NCBI RefSeq assembly: GCF_025370935.1
Contig: NC_133472.1
Span: forward strand, 5,640,516 to 5,704,515
DNA length: 64,000 nt
From: Choristoneura fumiferana
Lineage: Eukaryota; Arthropoda; Insecta; Lepidoptera; Tortricidae
Reading direction: 5' to 3'
Under the pieces are notes generated by a model. That model searched no databases. It worked only from the letters and a program-made list of their open reading frames with translations, and was not told where the DNA came from. This document shows positions 51,490-60,505 of this stretch, piece after piece; the first letter of the stretch is position 1; each line of letters starts with the position of its first letter. The position numbers were made by a program, and so were the translations under genes.

Positions 51490-51830
51490 GAGTACAAAAA
51501 AACCATAAAAATATTTTTCGACCAGTTTAAAGTCGGTGCCTCAGCACAAGCCAGCAGGAGTGGAGCTAAATATAGTCGTCTACTCCACCTCACCTGCGTA
51601 CTATAGATTAGTCTTCTATCACTCCTGCTGGCTTGTGCTGAGGCACCGACTTTAATCTGGTTGAAAAATATTATTGTAGTTTTTTTGTAGTCCGGTCAAT
51701 TTTTTGTCATAATTTTTTCTTACGCTTTTTAGTGTAAATAATCTAAGATACAGTAGTTTCATTTCAACTGCTCGTCACGTTTTACAAAATATTGCTTTTT
51801 CCGATGCAGAGACGTTCATTATCCACCTGG
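51490..51830. mobile_element. 'AACCGACTT' hairpin element, partial third copy
   Basis: The hairpin arms GTGCCTCAGCACAAGCCAGC (51,535-) and GCTGGCTTGTGCTGAGGCAC (51,627-) match 19,065-19,182, with compensating G-A/C-T differences in both arms. TTTTTTGTAGTCCGGTCAAT and TTTCCGATGCAGAGACGTTC follow. Confidence 0.7.
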
Positions 51831-51889
51831 TGCTTCGCCAGCTGTTAAACTGCACCATATGCATTGCGACGAGCATAAATTCATATGGC

Positions 51890-51972
51890 AAACGGGCAGC
51901 CCTCTTGTTCTGAGAGGAGGCCTGTGCCCAGCAGTGGGACGTATATAGGCTGGGATGATGATGATGATGAAC
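51890..51972 (+). mobile_element. SINE 3' end (TGATG tail)
   Basis: CTGAGAGGAGGCCTGTGCCC, AGCAGTGGGACGTATATAGG and CTGGGATGATGATGATGATG are the 3' end of the SINE seen whole at 19,258-19,566. Confidence 0.75.
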
Positions 51973-52380
51973 GGGGCATACCATATTTTGCTAAAGGAAC
52001 TACAAACGGCGATATATATCTAACCGAATGTCTTATGAAACGATTGCTACCATTCATAAAGCGGCGTAATAAACCAGTCCTGGTTTGGACTGACTTAGCA
52101 ACATGCCACTTACACGAAAAAAGCAATCAAGTGGTATAATTCAAATAATTGTATAATTTGTTCAAAAACACCACAATCCTCTAAACTGCCCTGAGTTGCG
52201 TTCCATTGAAAAATATTTGGCTCTATGAAAAATATTTGGCTCTGGGGTATGCTGGAGAGCTTTTGAAACCTAATAATAATGCCACCTCGGTTGATAACTT
52301 CCAACGCAACAGGAATGAAGGTTCGAAACTAATAACCGATGCTGGTGTACGAAACCTTATGGCAGGTGTTAAGATTTTTT
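51970..52380 (+). pseudogene. DDE transposase remnant (Tc1/mariner-like superfamily)
   Basis: The plus strand reads RGIPYFAKGTTNGDIYLTEC, LMKRLLPFIKRR and PVLVWTDLATCH. After frame breaks it reads NPLNCPELRSIEKYLAL. This order matches insect IS630-Tc1-like transposases (...LFWPDLASxHY... NPPNCPELRPIE). The D in WTDLA is the second acidic catalytic position, and PELRSIE is the region of the third. Stops and frameshifts plus a SINE tail at its 5' edge show an old dead copy. Confidence 0.6.
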
Positions 52381-53338
52381 TTTAAATGGATAAATTTATC
52401 TTAAAATTAACCTGTATACCTATAGTTATAGATATTATTAACTTACCCAAAAATAATACCATACATTAAAAAAAAACTTTTCTATATTTGTAGCATTTCC
52501 TCATTATATGCGTAATTTTTTTCTGGGACAAGCTGGGTATTAACACAGGGCGGACACGCCATACAAAACACGCGTTCTGGAATCTACATAGGCACGACGA
52601 CGTCTGTACACGCGTCAATGTGTGCGTAAGACACACAGGGCTGGCTATCGCAAAACCCTAGTACTATAGGGTATGTAGGTATGGCTTAAATGTGTAAATA
52701 AATGTAATCGTTAATCATATATTTTTATTTAAACCTACTTAAAATGTGTCTGTCTATGTATTTAAGCATTATTATTTTACATTACAATAAATATATGACT
52801 ACAAACTTGAACTAATTATTCGGTACCTAATTAGTTATTTCATGTCGTATTAATCGCGATACTTTTAGAAAGCATTATTATTAAGAAAAGGAAGTAGGCA
52901 GGGTAGGAACCTCAATTTCAAGATCATGTGAGTCGCGACTCGCGACTGCCCGACTGTATAGCGGCATAGAAAGAGATAGCTGCGGAAAGTACTTAGGTTA
53001 GGTATCGTTTGTCTAAATTAAGTGTTTAAAAACAAGTGAATAAGTGTATACCTAGTTTATTTTGTAAAGACAATTTGTTATATAATTAGTATAGTGATTG
53101 TAGATAAGATATTGATCTATTGATAGGAAATAATTAATAAATCATTTTTACAAATACCTACCGGCTAATATAAGACGTCTATTTATACATTATAGGTACA
53201 AACTTTTAAACCTAGGTATTGGTTTTTTCCCCAGTTACCTACATTGTACATGTTGCTAATTAAAGTTGGTTAGGTACCTTACCTACCTTTTTTCGTCCTT
53301 CGGAAATCGAAAAAAACTCCTTTTCTTATCTTTGGCTG
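52381..53338. other. Intronic stretch, no feature recognised
   Basis: AT-rich. A short cluster of ACACGC words at 52,550-52,640 echoes 21,590-21,995. Nothing else is assigned. Confidence 0.35.
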
Positions 53339-53620
53339 TTGACAAACACCCATACAATGCACAGTATATCACCATTTCGCAAAGTTATTGCTCCCGAACT
53401 TAGTGCCGTGCGACGGTGCGGCCGACATACATCGCGTTGCGCGCCCGACTGCTTTCCTCCGGTTTTCCTACAATCTGCGCTTGAGGGGTGGGGTAACTCG
53501 AACCGGTGCGGGGCGGAGCGTGTCCATTCTGTATGCCAGTACTATTATATATTCTGTGGTATTAACCCAATTACTGAGATTTTGCTGCGATTTTTCACTG
53601 AGATTGAATGGGCCCCCGAC
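53339..53620. other. GC-rich unassigned island
   Basis: GTGCGACGGTGCGGCCGACA, AACTCGAACCGGTGCGGGGC and CTGTATGCCAGTACTATTAT suggest a repeat 5' region or old LTR. No domain is recognisable in the open frames. Confidence 0.3.
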
Positions 53621-54102
53621 TGTTGATTTATAAAGTTGAGTTCTAGACTACTGTACTTGTTTTTTTCTTTTCAATTATTACTAACAATTTTACAAAAAGG
53701 TCGGATTTTTGATTTTTTCAATTTAAACTGTACTATTTTGTTACTGATTCAGTTTTGCTACTGTTTCCTCGGCGTTTGCTATTGGCTTGTTCTGAGGGGT
53801 GTTCCGGTGAGCGGGAAACGTGCGGCACTTACCAAACTCCTGCGAGGACTCTAGAATAGTCTCCACCATCATCTTGAGGCCCCGACACTAAGCGGCTGCG
53901 GCAAACAAACGAGACAAGCGTTAAAATGCAAACAAAAACGAATGGCATAAATGAACGAGAACAATGTAGGTATGGATCTCACGATGACGGTCAGATACGT
54001 TATTGGACTAATCCGATTTTGGTCCTTTTCGTTAATCGTCATTATTTTAACCAGATTTGCTAATAGTCAGATCATTTATTCAACTGAAGTTTGTTTAAGC
54101 AG
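53621..54102. other. Intronic stretch, no feature recognised
   Basis: No repeat or coding signal. The open frame extending to 54,346 runs into a repeated-word element and is not credible. Confidence 0.3.
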
Positions 54103-54320
54103 CGTTTCCACCAGAGTTGTGCGAGGATGTGTTGCGAGGAATTATGTTTTTGATCATAATGTTTCACATCTCTGGTGGAAACAGCTCAGCGAAGCGAGGT
54201 TTTTGTGGATACAAAACAAAAGAAGGATGTGTGCGAGAAATGTGTTGCGAGGGATGTGTTGCGACAGTTGCGAGGATGTGTTGCGAGGTCAGGTTGCGAG
54301 GGATGTACTCAGTCCAAAAA
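54103..54320 (+). repeat. 'TTGCGAGGATGTG' repeated-word element
   Basis: CAGCGTTTCCACCAGAGTTG starts the segment. GCGAGGATGTGTTGCGAGG, GCGAGAAATGTGTTGCGAGG and GCGAGGATGTGTTGCGAGGT follow. TCTCTGGTGGAAACAGC in the middle is an inverted copy of the start. It is related to 36,840-37,070. Confidence 0.6.
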
Positions 54321-54494
54321 GTTTGTTGCTAGGTATAGAGAAATAGAGTGGTAACTCTATGGCCAAATACGCATCTTCTATAGTATCAGGCGCTAACTGG
54401 TGGCCGGAGGATGATCTAAATCTACCACATCACACACGCACACATAACAATTAAAATTGACCATAATATTAATATTTCCTGCTCTTTCTTTTTT
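54321..54494. other. Unassigned intronic sequence
   Basis: Nothing recognised. Confidence 0.3.
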
Positions 54495-54560
54495 TTCATC
54501 ATCATCTATAGCAGTCCACTGGTGGGCATAGGCCTTCATCATTTTTTTCTTGGCTGCACT
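54495..54560 (-). mobile_element. RTE-like 3' tail, minus strand
   Basis: TCATCATCATCTATAGCAGT and CCACTGGTGGGCATAGGCCT read on the minus strand as ...AGGCCTATGCCCACCAGTGG...GATGATGATGA, an RTE-type 3' end. Confidence 0.6.
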
Positions 54561-54612
54561 CATGTTTAGTATAAAATGTTACATGTAATGTAATGTATTA
54601 CCAATTTCCTTG

Positions 54613-54747
54613 TACAGTCAAGTGTAAAAATATGAACTTATTCAGTTTCAAAAATAAGTACCACAGACTCTTATCCCGACGCAATAAGGCCGTAGTAACA
54701 TATTTTTGAGTGGTTTGAATAGATACGTATTTTTGCACTTGACTGTA
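54613..54747. mobile_element. Foldback MITE 'TACAGTCAAGTG'
   Basis: TACAGTCAAGTGTAAAAATA and GTATTTTTGCACTTGACTGT plus A are terminal inverted repeats around ATAAGTACCACAGACTCTTA. 135 bp, non-coding. Confidence 0.8.
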
Positions 54748-54768
54748 CCATCAGCCAAATATGTGGTG

Positions 54769-54943
54769 TACCATCAGCCAAATATGTAGTCTACCACCTT
54801 AAAGTTGATAATCGTTTGCATGCCATAAAACAATAATGCCAATAGACGTGTCTGTCAACTTAAAAGTTCGACTTTAGCAACAAATTCATTTGAAAAAAAA
54901 AAGTTGTTTAAAAATTGATAGACCACTTATCTGGCTGATGGTA
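54769..54943. mobile_element. Foldback MITE 'ACCATCAGCCAAATATGT', copy 2
   Basis: TACCATCAGCCAAATATGTA and TTATCTGGCTGATGGTA are inverted ends. The inner CTTAAAGTTGATAATCG is mirrored. It matches 36,561-36,735. A partial repeat of its own end (CCATCAGCCAAATATGTGGT) lies at 54,748-54,768. Confidence 0.8.
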
Positions 54944-55239
54944 CCTATAGGCAAAAGTAATTATGAACAAAGTGAATTTCAAACTGATTTTTCCAAAAAG
55001 AAACACAAAATATTGGTACCATTGCTGCTCAAAGTATTAGCCGCTAATAATTCGTGTATCGATATCAAGTATTTTGGTTTCGAAATCGATATCACACACA
55101 ACCCTTGAGCGCCATTTTGTGCGACATGTTTAGGTGTGCACACGTATTTTGTAGGTATTTCTAGTCCATAGGTATGTATAGGTCTATGGTCTATGACATG
55201 GAGACTATGTGATGGAGTGACAACTAAATAAGTTTTTGG
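54944..55239. other. Unassigned intronic sequence
   Basis: Nothing recognised. Confidence 0.3.
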
Positions 55240-55560
55240 TAAAAATTTCATTTTTAATACAATCTTTTTCCAACTGTACTTTTAGTTGACTGTACTTGAG
55301 TTTTCACCCAAAATACATTTGCATACCAAATTTCTAGTCGATGCCACTAACCGTTGAACAGTTCCGTTCTATGGAGACGATCCTGGCCTTACTACCAAGA
55401 TGTCACTACCATATTATTGTATTGTCACACAATTTACATAAGTATACCAAATTTCAAGTCAATCTAACCACTGGAAGTTGGTCGAATTTAACTTGCAAGA
55501 TTTGATTACAGACAAAGGGACAGGTGAAACTAAATAAAAGCTTGTAAAATGAACAAGTGC
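55240..55560 (+). mobile_element. 'TACAAGC'-family element
   Basis: TTTTTAATACAATCTTTTTC, TGACTGTACTTGAGTTTTCA and ACTAAATAAAAGCTTGTAAA delimit a full-length copy of the family described at 7,060 and 41,520. Confidence 0.65.
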
Positions 55561-55794
55561 GGGTAGTTCGTGATACAAGTGCCGGTACTTTTCGTGATCC
55601 AGTGCGGGTGGTTCGAAGGACTCGCACTGCTAAGCAGACATGACATTACACCCTACACTTCAGTCTATTCGTGACCATAGATGAGTGTGTACGGAACGGC
55701 CACTGCAAATGTGGTTGAAACGTCGAGGTAAATATTACTAGCATGATAAGTCCCGTATTTGATAATTAAGGAAAAACACGAAAGTATATAAAAC

Positions 55795-56030
55795 ATCATG
55801 CATCCATACTTACTATATTATAAATGCAAAAGTGTGTGTTTGTGTGTATGTTTGTCCGTCTTTCACGTCGAAACGGAGCCACGGATTGACGTGATTTTTG
55901 GCATAGAGATATTTTATGGGCCAGAGAGGGACATAGTCTACTTTTTATTCTGGAAAAATGCACAGTTCACGAGGGAACAGCGCGCGATAACCGAATTCCA
56001 CGCGGGCGAAGCCGCGGGCAAAAGCTAGTG
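55795..56030 (+). mobile_element. 'CGAAAGTGTGTG..CTAGTG' non-autonomous element, near full length
   Basis: It begins TACTATATTATAAATGCAAA, includes TTCACGTCGAAACGGAGCCA and ends GGGCGAAGCCGCGGGCAAAA followed by GCTAGTG. The GC-rich hairpin-like sequence just inside the CTAGT end is compatible with a Helitron-like 3' terminus. This is my recollection, not shown here. The reverse copy is at 5,800-6,045. Confidence 0.65.
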
Positions 56031-56157
56031 TTTTAATAAACACAAAAAAAAAATGAACAAGTGGATCTGCGTCCTAAGCATACCAGGGGCAGCCGCGGCT
56101 CACTCCATACGTGTTTCGCTACAAGTAGATGCCGGGCGCCACCCTGGTGTAAACCTA

Positions 56158-56475
56158 TTCAGTGGTTGCCTCGCAGTCTCGAATCCGTTGTGATGTGACT
56201 GACTTACTCACTCGCATTGACCAGCTCAAATGGGGCTGGATAGGTCATATGTTATGTTGCAAGACAAACAAATGGAGTAAGCACGTAACTCTATGGTACC
56301 TGAGGGACGGTGCTAGGAAAAAGGGACACCCAACGAGAAGATGGGAAGACAATATTTGTCTGACCCTAGGACCTTATTGAACAAGAGTGGCAGCAGACAG
56401 AGTCCAATGGAAACAGTTGGAGACCTATGCCAATAGGTACACCAAACTAAGAGATATTTTATAATTATGAAATTG
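56158..56475 (+). pseudogene. RTE-like reverse transcriptase C-terminal remnant
   Basis: The plus strand reads CDVTDLLTRIDQLKWGWIGH and RKKGHPTRRWEDNI, then after a stop ADRVQWKQLETYANRYTKL, the typical RTE C-terminus (D-R/W-W spacing). It is truncated and has in-frame stops. Confidence 0.7.
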
Positions 56476-56514
56476 TCCCAACCTATGTAAATGTTTGGAA
56501 ATAAAAATGTTTTT

Positions 56515-56710
56515 GGTAAAAAAATCATTTTTAATACAAGCTTTTTTTGCTGACTGACAGTACTTTTGTTGGCTGTACTTCCATTGTCACCTAATCTACA
56601 TTTGCATACCAAATTTCGAGTCAATGCCACTAACCGTTGAAGAGTTCCATCCTGCGGACACAATCCTGGCCGAACTACCGGGATGTCACTATCAGATTAT
56701 TGCTTATTGT
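56515..56710 (+). mobile_element. 'TACAAGC' element, truncated
   Basis: AATACAAGCTTTTTTTGCTG, GCATACCAAATTTCGAGTCA and ACAATCCTGGCCGAACTACC. It stops before the GACAGACAG tract. Confidence 0.6.
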
Positions 56711-56879
56711 GTGAGACCGGCTTCATTCTCATGCCTATTTTGTGCTGTTTACCGGGTGAGAAGTGACACCGGTAGACGATAGAAATAATTGATCAGTTAT
56801 CATTTACCATGCTGCAAGGGTTGAGAATGCTTAAAGTAATAATATTATATCGCTATTAAACAATGGGGGTTGGTGGTAA

Positions 56880-57010
56880 GAAGGTGAAAAGGACCCTGAA
56901 CCTAAAGTATGGAAAATGTGGTTTTAGTTTAATATCCTGAGATTTTGATATGTTATAGATTTCAAAGTCCTGAACAAAAGTCTCTAAGGGTGCTACCTCT
57001 GTTTCTTAGT
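56880..57010 (+). repeat. Left arm of a long-range inverted repeat
   Basis: AAGGACCCTGAACCTAAAGT ... TTCAAAGTCCTGAACAAAAG is the reverse complement (with changes) of 60,285-60,385. The arms bracket about 3.3 kb containing the hAT-like element at 57,675-59,962. GATTTTGATATGTTATAGAT is also matched. Confidence 0.6.
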
Positions 57011-57099
57011 CCTTTTCAGAGTTTAGTTTAGTTTTTTATTTTAGACACTTTTGTCAAAGTCTAAGAACTTAAAGTCACTAAACTCGGTCGTCTAGCTAG

Positions 57100-57545
57100 A
57101 CAAAGCAACGATGAGATGCGGTGCGGGGGAGAGGGGCGTGGCCCCGCGGGCGCCCCGTCCTTTCCGACGTTCAGTGCGCGATGGTACTGGCTGCGAAGTG
57201 TCGCAATTTTTCGTGAATATAATTTAATAATTGTTCCGATACAGGAGTGGCCAATATATTATAAATGCGTTGTACATGTGAAGTATACGGCTCTGTATGT
57301 CAACGTCGTACAACCGTACTGATGGACAATTGAGATTCCATAAATTACGTAAAATAAAATCCCCCTGTCTGTCCGTTGAGTGTACGTAATTACTACCTAT
57401 TAAAAAATAATGTTCACGAGGAACTTTTAGACAATAAAGGGGATGCTACACGGTTGCCAACAAGCCTCCGACTCCGACGGCGAGGCGCGGTGCGGGGCGG
57501 GGCGCGGAGCAGACTGTGAGCGGTTGCTTGCTTTGCTAGGCGGCA
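57100..57545. other. GC-rich intronic blocks, unassigned
   Basis: GTGCGGGGGAGAGGGGCGTG (57,119-) and GGCGAGGCGCGGTGCGGGGC (57,479-) flank AT-rich sequence with a CCCCCTGTCTGTCCG fragment. The cause is unknown. Confidence 0.3.
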
Positions 57546-57894
57546 TCTGTGGCGGCATTATCAAAAAGAAACAGAACGCCACCATCGCGCGGCAATTCGC
57601 TTTTTAATTCCCGACAATCGCGACTCGGTATAAGTGTGAACTAAGGCATCGATATTAAGTAATAATATATCTACTAGGGAATGCAAACCGGTTAACCGGT
57701 TAACCGGTTTACCGGTAAACCGGCATGTTTAATGGGCCGGTAAATTACCGGTAAATCAAACCTAAAACCGGTTTTTTACCGAAATAGGAATATATCAAAA
57801 ATTAATTGAAATATGTCGATTTTTCACACCGCTGTCTAGAAATACTCCTTACACATATAAGTAAATAAATAATAAAACATAAATACACCCTAAA

Positions 57895-59305
57895 ATGGCC
57901 CATAAACAGCTTAAGAACAACAAGGTGCCAGGAGAGGTCGGAATTACGTCAGAGCTTTTGAAAGCGAGTGGATCACCGGTTCTTAAAGGTTCTAGGCTTT
58001 AGAGGCTCCAAGTCCGTCTTCCTTAAAGGTACAACGCCAAAAGCATGGAACTAGAGCGTGGTGGTGTTGTTTTTCAAGAAGGGTGATAACATAGACCACA
58101 TGCATACATAGCGGCTAAGTCATACAAAAAACGGAAGAATGTATAACCTGCCGCTATGCCTAGCACTGTGGACGAAGAGAAAACCTTTAATTCGGTCGAA
58201 GCATGAGCGGTGCTTGAGTCTCTCCTGCGGTTCCGTAGCCTCCAGCCCTATACTAAGAAGTGCGAAATTCGAACTTCGTATCTTGCCATCCCGCTGACGC
58301 TTATATTATTTAATATGAGAGTGAGAGTGACGGTCCGATACGAACTTCGATTTTCGAACTTTGTAGTAGCCCCCAGGAACAGAGTTTGTAGGCAAATCCT
58401 TCTAAAAGAGTCGTTAGACTAGACAGGGAGATGTCATATCTCCGAAACTGTTTACTGTCGCTTTGGAAGACGCCTTGAGCTTCTGGAATAGAAAGGAATA
58501 GGCATCAATGTGAACAGGGAAAACATCACTTAACTTCGGTTTGCCGACCATATCGTGGTAATGACAAAGTCGATGGAGGAATTCAGCACGACGCTCGAAG
58601 GCCTCAACCGAGTCCCCTAACGGGTGGGCCTCAATATGAACTTGAACAAGACGAAGGTCACGTCGAATGTCCGTGTGGTGCCTGACCCTGTTATGGTTGA
58701 GAATTCAGTTCTTGAAGTTGTTGACGCGAATATATACCTAGGACAAACCGTCCAATTAGATAAGTCCAACTTCAAGAAGGAGGTGGATCGTCGAATCCAA
58801 CTAACAATAAGATGGGTAGCGTTTGGGATACTCCGCAATGTCTTTAACCAGCATATGTTGCCATTGATGACATATCGATGCGAGACGTGGTGCTTCATAT
58901 TATAGGCCTTATAAATAGACTCTGGGTTACTCAGCGAGCTATGTATGGAGAGAGAGCTATGCTTGGGGTTTATCTACGGCATCGAATCAGAAATGAAAAG
59001 ATACTTAGAAGAACGAGGGTCACTAACGTACGTAGCCAAGCAAATTAACTTGTTGAAGTGTCAACATGGGAACATATATCATGGAGAACAGATGGCCCTT
59101 GGAGCCGAAAAGTTCACGAGTAAAGACTGCGTAGTCCTGACTCGGCAAGCACAGCACAGGACGACCACCAACGTGATGGATGACCTGATTAAAGCTGCGG
59201 ATAGACGTTGGATGCAGACCGCTTCCAAACGAAGCAACTCTAGGTCTATAGGTCTATGTGGGAGGCCTATGTCCAAAAGTAGAATGATGATGATGAGTTG
59301 TTGAT
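57895..59305 (+). pseudogene. Degenerate RTE-like reverse transcriptase
   Basis: It opens MAHKQLKNNKVPGEVGITSE (start of the RT fingers; 57,895-), then in other frames reads MGLNMNLNKTKV, YLGQTVQLDKSNFKKEVDRR, LPLMTYRCETWC and MMDDLIKAADRRWMQTASKR-like sequence. It ends in GATGATGATGAG at about 59,284-59,297. Multiple frameshifts and stops; interrupted by the MITE at 58,245-58,374. The RT active-site region around 58,450-58,560 is decayed. Old copy. Confidence 0.8.
58245..58374. mobile_element. Foldback MITE 'CTACTACGAAATTCGAA', copy 2
   Basis: CCCTATACTAAGAAGTGCGA and the right arm CGAACTTTGTAGTAGCCCCC are inverted, with ATCCCGCTGACGCTTATATT inside. It matches 8,151-8,275 and is inserted in the RTE pseudogene. 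Confidence 0.7.
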
Positions 59306-59393
59306 TATTAAAAACAATTAAAATGTTAAAATAAGGGCAATTCCTTGTGTTATTTATTACACAATATGTAATTAATACCTAACTAATAAAAGA

Positions 59394-59655
59394 ATGTTAC
59401 TGGAGACCATAAATTGCAGAAGGGGAAACAAGATAGGACACTTGATACGACACGACAATTTCTTTTTGAGCCTGCTGGAAGGAAAAGTAGAAGGAAGACG
59501 AAGCAGAGGAAGACCAAGATTGACCTATTTTGACCAGGTGAAGGAGAAACTGGGTGCTGTGTCGTATCAGGAAGTCAAACAGCTGGCCGAAGACCGTGCG
59601 GAGTGGCGATTACTCCACCGACAAGAGCGTAGCTCTTAATTTAAGAAGAAGAAGA
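59394..59655 (+). pseudogene. RTE-like reverse transcriptase C-terminus, AAG-tailed subfamily
   Basis: An 82-codon frame reads NKIGHLIRHDNFFLSLLEGK, VEGRRSRGRPRLTYFDQVKE and QEVKQLAEDRAEWRLLHRQE, followed by AAGAAGAAGAAT. This is the tail domain of an RTE-type LINE, the same tail type as the copy at 25,235-26,046. Confidence 0.8.
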
Positions 59656-59999
59656 ATTAATAACTAGCATTAACACTTTCTCACACACAACTTTGAGCGA
59701 GTTTTGTGTGATTTTGATCTTATTATTATGTTGTTAGTCTTGTAACTTTTAAATTCTTAACTATTTTTCAAATTATTCTTCATTTAATTGATTAGCAGAG
59801 CATAGTCTTAGCATATCACTTAAAAATGTTCACAATTTCACAACATTTACAAGTTTTAGAATCAATAAACCTAAAACCGGTAATTTACCGGTTTACCGGT
59901 ACTGGCTTACTTTAGTCGGTAATTTACCGGTAATCAGATTTGGCCGGTAATTGCATTCCCTAATATCTACTTACAAACTAAACAAAATTACGACTTCAT

Positions 60000-60284
60000 C
60001 GTATTACTTCTTTTATTCATCATCATCATCATTATTACGATTTCAAAAAAAATGTTTAGAACCCCTTCTTCTGTGACCTTCTAGAGTCCAATGTTATCCT
60101 GAATATAGGCAGTAATGAATGCAGGTACATAATTATACCTACATTAATTTATACATACCTTATTACAGAAACGTACTTGCATATTACTTTTTTGTGACAA
60201 CCCTGATACATTTCCAGTGTCCAGCCGATTGTCGGCATTTCACGCTCAGACAAAGAACATTAAGCACTGTACATTTTCTTTACA
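60000..60284. other. Unassigned intronic sequence
   Basis: Contains a TCATCATCATCATTATT microsatellite at about 60,018. Otherwise nothing is recognised. Confidence 0.3.
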
Positions 60285-60440
60285 CTGTGCTTTTGTTCAG
60301 GACTTTGAAATCTAAAACATACCTATCAAAATCTCACGATATTTAACCGAAACCACATTTTTCACACTAGGTCCAGGGTCCTTTATGGTTGTATCTATTT
60401 TTAATGCCAAATCATACAAAAATAAAAATGTTTTTTTTGC
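60285..60440 (-). repeat. Right arm of long-range inverted repeat
   Basis: CTTTTGTTCAGGACTTTGAA, ATCAAAATCTCACGATATTT and GGTCCAGGGTCCTTTATGG mirror 56,880-56,985. Confidence 0.6.
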
Positions 60441-60505
60441 CCACAATACCACAAGGGGTACTATGAAAAGTAGATTAAGTTCTATTCTCAGACCTACCAA
60501 ATATA

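Larger units (their letters stand above)
57675..59962. mobile_element. Word-array foldback element 6, hAT-like, 8-bp TSD, with nested RTE remnants
   Basis: TAGGGAATGCAA at the left and its complement TTGCATTCCCTA at the right are terminal inverted repeats. ATATCTAC flanks both ends exactly (57,667-57,674 and 59,963-59,970). Subterminal regions (57,687-57,790 and 59,870-59,950) are runs of ACCGGTTAACCGG, TACCGGTAAACCGG and AATTACCGGT words, mirrored. The interior is filled by two RTE pseudogenes (57,895-59,305 and 59,394-59,655) and a MITE (58,245-58,374). It has no transposase of its own. Confidence 0.85.

Noticed and set aside
53951..54346. Plus-strand ORF of 131 codons with a hydrophobic start
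   Set aside because: Its second half is the repeated-word element, and the Cys/Arg-rich peptide is a by-product of GCGAGG words.
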